A stretch of 64,000 nt of DNA from positions 2,978,001 to 3,042,000 of the forward strand of contig NZ_CP096205.1 of assembly GCF_023195775.1 (NCBI RefSeq). The letters run 5' to 3'. Shown piece after piece: positions 25,649 to 34,028 of the stretch. The number at the start of each line of letters is the position of its first letter. Position 1 is the first letter of the stretch. Both the position numbers and the translations under genes were made by a program. The stretch is from Flavobacterium azooxidireducens. GTDB lineage: Bacteria; Bacteroidota; Bacteroidia; Flavobacteriales; Flavobacteriaceae. The notes below the pieces were generated by a model. It did not search any database and was not told where the DNA came from. It saw nothing but the letters and a program-made list of their open reading frames with translations.

Positions 25649-26392
25649 ATGTCAGAATTATCTATTACGACTACACAAAATGTTACTATAAATTTTACAG
25701 CAGCCTCTGTTGGTCACAGAATGTTGGGCTATTTGCTTGATTTACTGGTTAAAGTAGCTTATTCAGTTGTGATATGGAGTATCTTTTTTTATTATCTCGG
25801 ATTAAATCAACGGATGCTTGGTTTAGATAATTGGTCTTATTATGCCATAATTATTGTGGTATATTCGCCGGTTATATTTTATTCATTGATTTTTGAAAGT
25901 ATTTTGGAAGGTCAGACCATTGGAAAACGATTGTTGCAAATGAAAGTCGTTAAAATTGATGGTTATCAAGCTTCATTTGGCGATTATTTAATGCGATGGT
26001 TGTTTAGAATTATTGATGTGAATTTGAGTTGGGGAGTTGTAGGTTTAATTGCTATGATTACCAGTTCAAAAACGCAACGATTGGGCGATATGACTGCGGG
26101 AACTGCTGTGATTAGTTTGAAAAACGACATCAGTATAAATCACACTATTTTAGAAGAAATTGATACTGCTTATGTACCAACTTATCCGTTGGTTATTAAG
26201 TTAAGCGACAACGATGCCCGCATTATCAAAGAAACATTCAACGTAGCCATTGTGAAAAGAGATTTTGCAACGTTAATTAAACTTCGCAAAAAAATTGAAG
26301 AAGTAACCGGAGTTAAAAATATTTCCGGAAACGACACCGATTTTATTAAAACTGTTTTGAAAGATTATAGTTTTTACACGCAGAATATGTGA
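25649..26392 (+). CDS. RDD family membrane protein
   Basis: 247 residues. The N-terminal RDD signature is ASVGHRMLGYLLDLLVKVAY (the R-D-D positions are Arg, then D in LLD). Further segments are YSPVIFYSLIFESILEGQTIGKRLLQMKVV, the classic RDD second motif, and QRLGDMTAGTAVI. A C-terminal cytoplasmic tail of about 90 residues follows. RDD proteins are small polytopic membrane proteins of mostly unknown function. It is divergent from the SpoIIM gene with a 20-bp gap, which links it to the MoxR cluster. Its promoter must overlap the SpoIIM gene or that gap. Confidence 0.92.
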   Translation: MSELSITTTQNVTINFTAASVGHRMLGYLLDLLVKVAYSVVIWSIFFYYLGLNQRMLGLDNWSYYAIIIVVYSPVIFYSLIFESILEGQTIGKRLLQMKVVKIDGYQASFGDYLMRWLFRIIDVNLSWGVVGLIAMITSSKTQRLGDMTAGTAVISLKNDISINHTILEEIDTAYVPTYPLVIKLSDNDARIIKETFNVAIVKRDFATLIKLRKKIEEVTGVKNISGNDTDFIKTVLKDYSFYTQNM

Positions 26393-26447
26393 TAGCCAAC
26401 GAAACATACATTTATATAAGCCAAAACACGCAAGAAAAGAAAGTGAA

Positions 26448-27491
26448 ATGAGTAAAAAGAAAGATAGTAAAGAAAAAAAATCAATTGTTCGTTCTTCTTC
26501 AGCTGAATATTTAACATTTATTGCAGCAACAGGAGAAGGAGGTGTTGATGCAATATATGTTGATGAAAACGTTTGGCTATCACAAAAAATGATGGCTACA
26601 CTTTATAATGTAGAAACGCATACCATCAATTATCATCTTAAAAAAATATTTTCAGATAATGAATTAGACGAAAACTCAGTTATTCGAAATTTTCGAATAA
26701 CTGCCAAAGATGGTAAAAACTATACTACGCAACACTATAATCTTTCAGCAATAATAGCTGTAGGTTACAAAGTAAATTCTGAGCGAGCCGTACTATTTCG
26801 TAAATGGGCAACACAAATAGTACAAGAGTTTACCATTAAGGGTTTTGCTATGGATGATGAACGTCTCAAAAATGACGGTACTATTCTTGGAAAAAAATAC
26901 TTTGAAGAACAACTACAACGAATAAGGGAAATTCGCATTAGCGAACGTAAATTCTATCAAAAAATAACTGATATTTATGTAACTGCTATTGATTATGATG
27001 TTAATGCAACAAGTACCAAACGATTTTTTGCCGTAGTACAAAATAAATTACATTGGGCAATTCACGGACAAACTGCATCTGAAGTAATTGTGGAGAGAGC
27101 AAATCATAACAAAGAAAATATGGGTCTAACCACTTGGAAAGATGCACCAAATGGTAAAATTCAAAAATTTGATGTAGTAGTAGCAAAAAACTATTTAACC
27201 GAAAACGAAATACAACAATTACAACGTTTGGTTTCGGCTTATTTAGATATTGCAGAAGATATGGCACTAAGACAAATTCCTATGACAATGGAAGATTGGG
27301 AAAGTCGTTTAAATAAATTTATAGAAGCTACCGATAGAGAAATATTGCAAAATGCTGGAAAAGTGACAGCAGAAATAGCCAAAGCACATGCAGAAAGCGA
27401 ATTTGAAAAATATAGAATTATTCAAGATCGATTATTTGAGAGTGATTTTGATAGAATTGTTAAAAATGAGCTTCCTTATAAAAAAGATTAA
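26448..27491 (+). CDS. RhuM family protein (virulence RhuM)
   Basis: 347 residues. The family's core is plain: EGGVDAIYVDENVWLSQKMMATLYNVETHTINYHLKKIF, the RNF-containing segment after DENSVIRNFRIT, the YNLSAIIAVGYKVNSERAVLFRKWAT block, and the C-terminal GQTASEVIVERANHNKENMGLTTWKD. RhuM was first named from a Salmonella pathogenicity island; homologues are scattered in mobile and accessory DNA and their biochemical role is not established. The first 20 residues are Lys/Ser-rich. It sits between the RDD gene and a TRIC-like gene with no partner and no mobile-element remnants seen. Confidence 0.9.
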   Translation: MSKKKDSKEKKSIVRSSSAEYLTFIAATGEGGVDAIYVDENVWLSQKMMATLYNVETHTINYHLKKIFSDNELDENSVIRNFRITAKDGKNYTTQHYNLSAIIAVGYKVNSERAVLFRKWATQIVQEFTIKGFAMDDERLKNDGTILGKKYFEEQLQRIREIRISERKFYQKITDIYVTAIDYDVNATSTKRFFAVVQNKLHWAIHGQTASEVIVERANHNKENMGLTTWKDAPNGKIQKFDVVVAKNYLTENEIQQLQRLVSAYLDIAEDMALRQIPMTMEDWESRLNKFIEATDREILQNAGKVTAEIAKAHAESEFEKYRIIQDRLFESDFDRIVKNELPYKKD

Positions 27492-27532
27492 AACACCTAT
27501 TTCAACAAACATATAAAAATAAAAAGAACTTC

Positions 27533-27540
27533 TACCTTTG
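27533..27540 (+). promoter_or_regulatory. Putative TRIC-gene promoter -7 element
   Basis: TACCTTTG matches TAnnTTTG and lies 24 nt before the ATG at 27565, giving the downstream gene its own transcription start. Confidence 0.55.
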
Positions 27541-27564
27541 CAGCCAATCTAATGAATTATTAAA

Positions 27565-28167
27565 ATGTTTCATCTCCTCGACGTTATCGGAACTATGGCT
27601 TTTGCAATTTCCGGTGTTTTAACAGCTTTGAATAAAAAACTCGATCCGTTTGGGGTTTTTATTATTGCTTTTGTAACAGCCGTTGGTGGCGGAACCTTGC
27701 GTGATGTACTCATTGGACGAACACCAGTGGGCTGGATGCAAGATTTGACCTATGTGTATATGATTTCACTCGGTTTTTTCCTAGCACTTATTTTCAGAAA
27801 AAAATTAGATCGCTTGCGAAAATCACTTTTTCTGTTTGATACGATTGGTTTAGGTGTTTTTACATTAATTGGTTTAGAAAAAGGAATTGAAATCGGCTTG
27901 CATCCCATTATTTGTATCGCTTTGGGAACGATGACTGCTTGCTTTGGTGGAGTAATTCGTGATATTTTGTGTAATGAAATCCCAATTATTTTTAGAAGAG
28001 AAATTTATGCCACTATCTGTATTATTGGTGGAATGGTGTTTTTTGCATTAAAGTATTTCAATTTGAATAACGATATTTTGTATTTAGTCACTTCGTTAGT
28101 CATTATCACCATTCGTTTAATGGCTGTGAAATTCAAATGGTATTTACCAACTGTTGGTAAGGCCTAA
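27565..28167 (+). CDS. Trimeric intracellular cation channel (TRIC/UPF0126) family protein
   Basis: 200 residues with about seven membrane segments. The internal repeat typical of the family is clear: first half GTMAFAISGVLTA...AFVTAVGGGTLRDVLIG, second half DTIGLGVFTLIGLE...GTMTACFGGVIRDIL. The glycine-rich GGGTLRD and GGVIRD motifs are the hallmark. Bacterial TRIC proteins are homotrimeric cation-permeable channels. Its stop overlaps the convergent type B gene by 4 nt. Confidence 0.93.
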   Translation: MFHLLDVIGTMAFAISGVLTALNKKLDPFGVFIIAFVTAVGGGTLRDVLIGRTPVGWMQDLTYVYMISLGFFLALIFRKKLDRLRKSLFLFDTIGLGVFTLIGLEKGIEIGLHPIICIALGTMTACFGGVIRDILCNEIPIIFRREIYATICIIGGMVFFALKYFNLNNDILYLVTSLVIITIRLMAVKFKWYLPTVGKA

Positions 28168-29975
28168 CGTGTAATATAGAGAAATCCTTGTAACGGTTTT
28201 GGATAATCAGGATCGTTCAAAAACAAAAGATAAAAGTAAGTTCCGTCTGCCGAAATAGCTCCATTCCATTTTACTTCTTCGGTCACTTCGCCACGCCAAT
28301 CTTCGGTGTTTTGATTTCCTTTCCAAATTAAATGTCCCCAGCGGTTGTAAATTTCAATTTGAAAGTTTAAGAAAATGTTTCGCAAACCATCAATAAAGAA
28401 AAAATCGTTAAAGCCGTCTTCATTAGCCGAAATAAAATTATAAACTGTGGGTGGACAGTTTTTTGTTCTTAATTCAATAGTTGTAATGCTAAAACAGAAT
28501 TCGTTTTCAATTCGTATATAAAGAATAGTTCCGCTATTTGCTTGATAATTACTCAGGTTTATTATTGAATTTTGATTTGTCTCGGCTTCCGATAAAGTTT
28601 CATGGATGGTGATGGTATTAGAAAAATCAATAAGCAGTGAATTTTCAATTGAAGTTAAATCGAAAGTTCCGATACTAAAACCTTCATTACAACTAAAAAT
28701 CGGTTCTAAAATAGTAAATTCAGGTAAAAGCAAAAGTGAAATCTCTTCCACATCAGTGTTGTTATTTTCATTAATTTCATTCACAATTCCTGTTCCATTT
28801 CCAATATCATCCACAGAAAATGTCAATTCAAAAACGGTTGGAATTTCATTCGGAATTTGAAGAATTATTGAATTGGATTCACTTTCGCCAACTTCAATAA
28901 CATCAATAGTTGCGATTGTTCCAATTAAACTATCATTGGCATAAATGGCAATTGGAGTATTGGCTGGAAGCGGATTCGTTGATTCTAAATTGTAAACAGT
29001 GTAATCAACTGTAATTTCTCTGGAATCACAAGTTAGAATGTAATCATCAATCACAATAGTAGCATCAGGAACTTGACTGTTTAACTTCGTTACAACTGCA
29101 TTAATCATCACAAAATCCTGCCCGGACGTTAGTGCAATTTCTGCCGATTGGTCTCCGGGTTGAATAAAATTTTGGATTTCATAAATATCCAAATCCATAT
29201 TAAACAATTCGTTACTGCCGGTGATGGAGTTTGTTCCGTTAAAAGCATTGTTGGCCGGATTCAATGGTGGATTGCTCAGAATGTTTCCGTTAATACGAAG
29301 GGTTTCGTTTACAGAAATACTTGAGTCGCCTTCCCAAGCCACAAAGCCAATTCTTGCACCAATATTATCAATTACATTGAGACTGTTGAGTGAAAAACTT
29401 AGGCTTAATTTTCCTCCACCAATATAATCCAATCCATCATAAACATTGAGTTGATTAATTGGTAAGTTATCATTTTGATAGACTACAATAATTGCCCAAC
29501 CGGCAAAATTGGTAGCATTCGGGCAATAATTCGGGATAATATTGCTTAAATCTAATTCTGAAAGTGTGTATTCTCCATTTCCGGTAGAGATTACTTGTTC
29601 TGTAACGTCTTTAAATGCACTAAAAAAAATCAAACCGGAAAAAGTTTCCGTTAAATTGAAAGTTCGATCGGGAACAATATCAATGTTGTTGAGTTTAACG
29701 TTAAAATCACCCGGACCTGAGCCCGCCCAATATAAATAAGCTTTTTCCAAGGTATCATCCGGTTGTAATTCTAATTGAGCAGAAGAGGAAGTGTTAATGA
29801 TACAAGGAGAATTTAAAATACCCAAATTTTCCTGAGTATTTAAAGTATTTCCAATAAAAGTAAAATCAAATCTACCGTTAAATTGCTGATAAAGACTTAA
29901 TTCCTGTCCGCTTAAAGCGATAGAAAATAGAAAGAACAATAGAAACGTAATACAATTGAAGTTTAGTTTCATCAT
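28164..29975 (-). CDS. T9SS type B sorting-domain surface protein (paralogue 1)
   Basis: 603 residues. Signal peptide (FNCITFLLFFLFSIALS), then an N-terminal beta domain (YQQFNGRFDFTFIGNTLNT, LEKAYLYWAGSGPGDF, FVAWEGDSSISVNETLRING), a CARDB-like domain (TVDYTVYNLESTNPLPANTP ... LTFSVDDIGNGTGIVNEINENNN), an Ig-like stretch, and a C-terminal gliding-associated type B domain (YNFISANEDGFNDFFFIDGL, EIYNRWGHLIWKG, GTYFYLLFLND, QGFLYITR). It should be exported by the T9SS and attached at the surface. No PorP/SprF gene is adjacent, unlike at the left window edge. It is a tandem paralogue of the gene at 30080-31879. Confidence 0.93.
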   Translation of the reverse strand: MMKLNFNCITFLLFFLFSIALSGQELSLYQQFNGRFDFTFIGNTLNTQENLGILNSPCIINTSSSAQLELQPDDTLEKAYLYWAGSGPGDFNVKLNNIDIVPDRTFNLTETFSGLIFFSAFKDVTEQVISTGNGEYTLSELDLSNIIPNYCPNATNFAGWAIIVVYQNDNLPINQLNVYDGLDYIGGGKLSLSFSLNSLNVIDNIGARIGFVAWEGDSSISVNETLRINGNILSNPPLNPANNAFNGTNSITGSNELFNMDLDIYEIQNFIQPGDQSAEIALTSGQDFVMINAVVTKLNSQVPDATIVIDDYILTCDSREITVDYTVYNLESTNPLPANTPIAIYANDSLIGTIATIDVIEVGESESNSIILQIPNEIPTVFELTFSVDDIGNGTGIVNEINENNNTDVEEISLLLLPEFTILEPIFSCNEGFSIGTFDLTSIENSLLIDFSNTITIHETLSEAETNQNSIINLSNYQANSGTILYIRIENEFCFSITTIELRTKNCPPTVYNFISANEDGFNDFFFIDGLRNIFLNFQIEIYNRWGHLIWKGNQNTEDWRGEVTEEVKWNGAISADGTYFYLLFLNDPDYPKPLQGFLYITR

Positions 29976-29996
29976 TAAGTTTTCAGCAATTTTTTA

Positions 29997-30004
29997 CAAA
30001 GATA
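29997..30004 (-). promoter_or_regulatory. Putative promoter -7 element of type B paralogue 1
   Basis: TATCTTTG on the minus strand matches TAnnTTTG, 21 nt before the ATG. The surrounding AAAGATACTATTT (plus strand) recurs at the same place upstream of paralogue 2 (near 31909-31921), where the element reads TATCTTTA. Confidence 0.55.
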
Positions 30005-30079
30005 CTATTTGAGAACTATTTCGATGTGAAATTGTTTGATGATTCGATGAAATACAAAGTATGTTTTTTGAAAGTTTAT

Positions 30080-31879
30080 TTAATAAGTGATATACAAAAA
30101 TCCCTGCAGCGGTTTTGGATAATCCGGATCATTTAGAAAGAGTAAATAAAAGTAGGTTCCGTCTGCCGAAATATCACCATTCCATTTTACTTCTTCTGAA
30201 ACTTCGCCACGCCAATCTTCGGTGTTTTGATTTCCTTTCCAAATTAAATGTCCCCAACGGTTGTAAATTTCAATTTGAAAGTTCAAGAAAATGTTTCGCA
30301 AACCGTCAATAAAAAAATAATCGTTAAAACCGTCTTCGTTTGCTGAAATGAAGTTGTATACGATTGGTGGACAATTTCTCACTTCTAAATCAACTGAAGT
30401 TATTGATGAACAAGGATTTGTTTCTAATCTGATATACAGTTTTTTAGGTGTTTCAGATTGATAATTTGAAAGTATAGAAATTGAATTGATTGCCAGTTGT
30501 GCATCAGAAAGGTTTTCGTGAAAACTAATTTCATCTTCATATATTTCTGCTAATTGATTGGCTAATTCTTCTAAATTAAATGAACCTCTTCCAAAACCAA
30601 TATTGCAAGATTTAAAGGGTTCAATGGGTGGCAATGAAGTTGAAATTGACAAATTAACATCAACAGTGAAATCATTGTTTTCTTCGTTTGTTTCAATAAT
30701 AATTCCGGTTCCATCGCCAACGTCATCCACAGAAAAAGTCAGTTCAAAGGGAGAAGGAATTGTGTCAGGAATCTGAATAATTATAGAATTTGATTCGCTT
30801 TGATTTTGAGTAATTTCAATCGTAGTAAACGTTGTACCGACCAAAATACCATTTGCATAAATTGCAATAGGTGTATTAATTGGTAGCGGGTTATTGGATA
30901 ATAAATTGTAAACAGCATAGTCAATTTCAATTTTCCGATTATCACATTCAACTTGAACCCAGTCAATTTCAATGGTAGCATCGATGGATTCGGTAGTAAA
31001 TTTGGTTAAAACAGTATTAATCAATACAAAATCACCACCAGAAGTAATTCTTAAATTTGCCGAAGTATCACCAATGTTCACAAATTCATCTAAAGTAAAA
31101 ACATCAATGTCCATATTATACAAATCGGAGCTTCCTGTAATTGTATTGGTGCTATTAAAAATTCTGTTCATCGGATTCAAAGGCAATTCTTCCACAATAT
31201 TGCCATTAATTCTGATGTTTTCATTGTTTTGATGAGCCGTATCGCCTTCCCAAGCTAAAAAACCAATTTTAGAATTTAAGTTGTTGGTAATTAATAAATT
31301 ATCTAACACAAAATCAATTTGAGTAGGTAAACCCTCCAAACCATCATATAGATTAATTTGGTTAATGGGAAGACTATTATCTTCATAAATAATTACAATT
31401 GCCCAACCACTAAAATTTGTTCTAAAAGGAAAATGTTGGAATAAAGCTTCAGAAATTTCTATATCAGCAAAGGTGTAAGTGCCGTTTCCATTTTGTTGAA
31501 TAAATTCAGTAATATCAGTAGATGCAGCAAAAAAGTCAAACGGTAATCCAAAAATTAAACGCGAGTGGCTAAAGGTTCTTTCTGCCGAAATTTCTGTACC
31601 ATTTAGTGTAATGTCAAAATCTCCTGTTCCGGATCCTGCCCAGTAGAGATAGGCTTTTAGAACAGTTTGTTGCGGACTTAAATTAAGTTCAGCACTAGAC
31701 TGAGTTAAAAAATCAAAAATTTGAGTTGGATTATTTTCTTCGGTGTTCAACGTATTTCCAATCAATGTAAAATCATATCGTCCGCTAAACTGCTGATAGA
31801 AAGTTACATCTTGAGCCATTGCAGAGAATACAAAAAAATGTGCCCACAATAACAGAAAATAGTTGTATTTTCGTTTCAT
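30080..31879 (-). CDS. T9SS type B sorting-domain surface protein (paralogue 2)
   Basis: 599 residues, with the same domain order as paralogue 1: signal peptide (YFLLLWAHFFVFSAMAQ), YQQFSGRYDFTLIGNTLNT, KAYLYWAGSGTGDF, FLAWEGDTAHQNNENIRING, a CARDB-like domain (IDYAVYNLLSNNPLPINTP ... LTFSVDDVGDGTGIIIETN) and a type B C-terminal domain that is almost identical to that of paralogue 1 over the last 95 residues. The earlier parts are clearly homologous but much more diverged. It has its own upstream promoter-like sequence. The target ligand is unknown; CARDB-like and Ig-like domains suggest adhesion. Confidence 0.93.
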   Translation of the reverse strand: MKRKYNYFLLLWAHFFVFSAMAQDVTFYQQFSGRYDFTLIGNTLNTEENNPTQIFDFLTQSSAELNLSPQQTVLKAYLYWAGSGTGDFDITLNGTEISAERTFSHSRLIFGLPFDFFAASTDITEFIQQNGNGTYTFADIEISEALFQHFPFRTNFSGWAIVIIYEDNSLPINQINLYDGLEGLPTQIDFVLDNLLITNNLNSKIGFLAWEGDTAHQNNENIRINGNIVEELPLNPMNRIFNSTNTITGSSDLYNMDIDVFTLDEFVNIGDTSANLRITSGGDFVLINTVLTKFTTESIDATIEIDWVQVECDNRKIEIDYAVYNLLSNNPLPINTPIAIYANGILVGTTFTTIEITQNQSESNSIIIQIPDTIPSPFELTFSVDDVGDGTGIIIETNEENNDFTVDVNLSISTSLPPIEPFKSCNIGFGRGSFNLEELANQLAEIYEDEISFHENLSDAQLAINSISILSNYQSETPKKLYIRLETNPCSSITSVDLEVRNCPPIVYNFISANEDGFNDYFFIDGLRNIFLNFQIEIYNRWGHLIWKGNQNTEDWRGEVSEEVKWNGDISADGTYFYLLFLNDPDYPKPLQGFLYITY

Positions 31880-31953
31880 ATTGAATCTTACTATTGAATT
31901 GGATTTTAAAGATACTATTTTTATTGTTTAAGATTAAAAATTAACAGAAGTTC

Positions 31954-32931
31954 GTGCAAAATTATACGATAAGAAAATATACTTCAGCCGATTACCAAGC
32001 ATGGAATGATTTTATCAATCAAGCCAAAAACGCCACTTTTTTGTTTCATCGTGATTTTATGGAATACCATCAAGATCGATTTGAGGATTATTCATTAATT
32101 GTTGAAAATGGAATAGGTTGGGTGGCCGTTTTGCCAGCAAATAGAGTAGAAGATGAGGTTTTTTCGCACCAAGGTTTAACGTATGGCGGATTGGTCTTTA
32201 AGGATGATTTGAAGCTTGAAAAAGTAATTTTAATTTTTAAATCACTTTCAAAACAACTGTATGAGAACAGAATTAATAAATTGGTTTTAAAAGAAATACC
32301 AATGATTTATTGTGATTTTTTTTCAGATGAAATGAAATATATTTTATTTTTAGTTGAAGCCAAATTGATTAAAAGAGATACGCTTGCTGTTATTGACTTG
32401 TCAAAAGAAATACCAATAGCAAAAAACAGAATAGAAGGTGTAAACCGAGGAATAAAAAATCAATTAATCATTAAAGAAGAAAATGATTTCTCAGTTTTTT
32501 GGAATACTATTTTGATTCCTAATTTAATGAATAAACATAATGCTAAACCAGTTCATACATTAGAAGAAATACAGTTTTTAAAAAGTAAATTCCCTTCAAA
32601 CATAAGACAATTCAACGTTTATAAAGAAAATGAATTAATTGGCGGAACAACAATTTTTGAAAGTAAAAATGTAGCTCATTCACAATATATTTCTGCCAAC
32701 TCTTTTAAAAATGAATATGGAACATTGGATTATCTTCATCATTATTTAATTACTGAAATATTTAGAAATAAAAAATATTTTGATTTTGGAATTTCCAATG
32801 AAGAGCAAGGGAAAAAATTAAATGGCGGACTTTCGTATTGGAAGGAGAGTTTTGGAGCTACTACTTTAACGCAAGATTTTTATGAAGTTCAAACTAAAAA
32901 TTATTCCAAATTAGAGGAAGTAATTATATGA
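31954..32931 (+). CDS. FemAB/GNAT-like acyltransferase
   Basis: 325 residues from a GTG at 31954 (IRKYTSADYQAWNDFINQAKN), the start that gives the usual N-terminus. An N-terminal half with FLFHRDFMEYHQDRFEDYSLIV and a C-terminal half with FNVYKENELIGGTTIFES, AHSQYISAN and YFDFGISNEEQGKKLNGGLSYWKESFGA are those of FemAB-like GNAT acyltransferases found in polysaccharide loci. It is the first gene of the surface-sugar cluster and overlaps the aminotransferase by 4 nt (ATGA). It could transfer an acyl group to the amino sugar made by the FdtA and DegT products, but this is inference. Confidence 0.8.
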   Translation: MQNYTIRKYTSADYQAWNDFINQAKNATFLFHRDFMEYHQDRFEDYSLIVENGIGWVAVLPANRVEDEVFSHQGLTYGGLVFKDDLKLEKVILIFKSLSKQLYENRINKLVLKEIPMIYCDFFSDEMKYILFLVEAKLIKRDTLAVIDLSKEIPIAKNRIEGVNRGIKNQLIIKEENDFSVFWNTILIPNLMNKHNAKPVHTLEEIQFLKSKFPSNIRQFNVYKENELIGGTTIFESKNVAHSQYISANSFKNEYGTLDYLHHYLITEIFRNKKYFDFGISNEEQGKKLNGGLSYWKESFGATTLTQDFYEVQTKNYSKLEEVII

Positions 32932-34028
32932 TAAAATTTTTCGATTTAAAAAAAGTCAATCACCGGTATGAAACAGCTTTTCAGGAAAAGTTGGAGCAAT
33001 TCATGCAACGCGGTTGGTATATTTTAGGTGATGAGGGTAAGTTGTTTGAAGAAAATTTCGCAAACTATTGTAAATCAAAATATTGCATTGGAGTTGGAAA
33101 TGGTTTAGATGCATTGGTTTTGATTTTTAAAGCCTACATCGAATTAGGAAAATTGCAAAAAGGTGACGAAGTTATTGTTCCCGCAAATACTTATATTGCT
33201 AGCATTTTATCGATTTTGCAAGCCGATTTAGTTCCGGTTTTGGTTGAACCCAAATTGGAAACTTATAATTTGAATCCTGATTTAATTGCCGATAAAATTA
33301 CTTCAAAAACCAAAGCCATTCTAGTTGTTCATTTATACGGACAATTAGCCGAAATGGATAAAATAGATGGCATTGCAAAGCAAAACAATTTGTTAGTTAT
33401 TGAAGATGCTGCACAGTCGCACGGTACGGAATTAGGAGTTAGTAGTTTGGAGTTTGGAGTTAGAAATGCAAAAGCATTTAGTTTTTATCCTTCCAAAAAT
33501 TTAGGCTGTTTAGGCGATGGAGGAGCTGTTGTTACCAATGATGATGATTTGAATAGAATCATTCGAGCGATGCGAAATTATGGTTCAGAAAAAAAATATG
33601 TCAATGATTTTATCGGAATAAATTCACGTTTAGATGAATTACAAGCCGCTTTTTTGAACGTAAAATTAGCCGATTTAGATGATGATAATCAAAAGCGAAG
33701 AGAAATTGCCAGTCGATACTTAGCTGAAATTAAGAATGATAAAATTGTGTTACCTTTTTATGATGGTTCAACTAATCATGTTTTTCATTTGTTTGTAATT
33801 CGGACAGAAAATAGAAATGAATTACAGGAATATTTAAAAGAAAACGGAATCGAAACCATGATTCATTATCCAATTCCGCCACATCAACAAAAAGCGTTGA
33901 AAGAATTTAATTCGTTATCTTTCCCAATTACAGAAAAAATACATCGTGAAGTGTTGAGTTTACCGATGAGTCCGGTGTTAACTGAAGAGGAAGTGAGTTA
34001 TGTTATTCAAGTTATAAATCGATATTAA
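32928..34028 (+). CDS. DegT/DnrJ/EryC1/StrS family sugar aminotransferase (FdtB-like)
   Basis: 366 residues, PLP fold type I. GVGNGLDALVLIFKAY, VIVPANTYIASILSILQADLVPVLVEP, VVHLYGQLAEMD, VIEDAAQSHGTELG, then FSFYPSKNLGCLGDGGAVVTN with the PLP lysine at Lys190, and NSRLDELQAAFLNVKL. It is closest in pattern to enzymes that make dTDP-3-amino-3,6-dideoxyhexoses, matching the FdtA-type ketoisomerase at 37276. Oddity: between the DAAQSHG motif and the lysine motif it carries GVSSLEFGVR encoded by a TAGTTTGGAGTTTGGAGTTAG-like direct repeat (about 33434-33463), where relatives usually have a Gly-Asn-Gly type loop. Confidence 0.9.
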   Translation: MIKFFDLKKVNHRYETAFQEKLEQFMQRGWYILGDEGKLFEENFANYCKSKYCIGVGNGLDALVLIFKAYIELGKLQKGDEVIVPANTYIASILSILQADLVPVLVEPKLETYNLNPDLIADKITSKTKAILVVHLYGQLAEMDKIDGIAKQNNLLVIEDAAQSHGTELGVSSLEFGVRNAKAFSFYPSKNLGCLGDGGAVVTNDDDLNRIIRAMRNYGSEKKYVNDFIGINSRLDELQAAFLNVKLADLDDDNQKRREIASRYLAEIKNDKIVLPFYDGSTNHVFHLFVIRTENRNELQEYLKENGIETMIHYPIPPHQQKALKEFNSLSFPITEKIHREVLSLPMSPVLTEEEVSYVIQVINRY

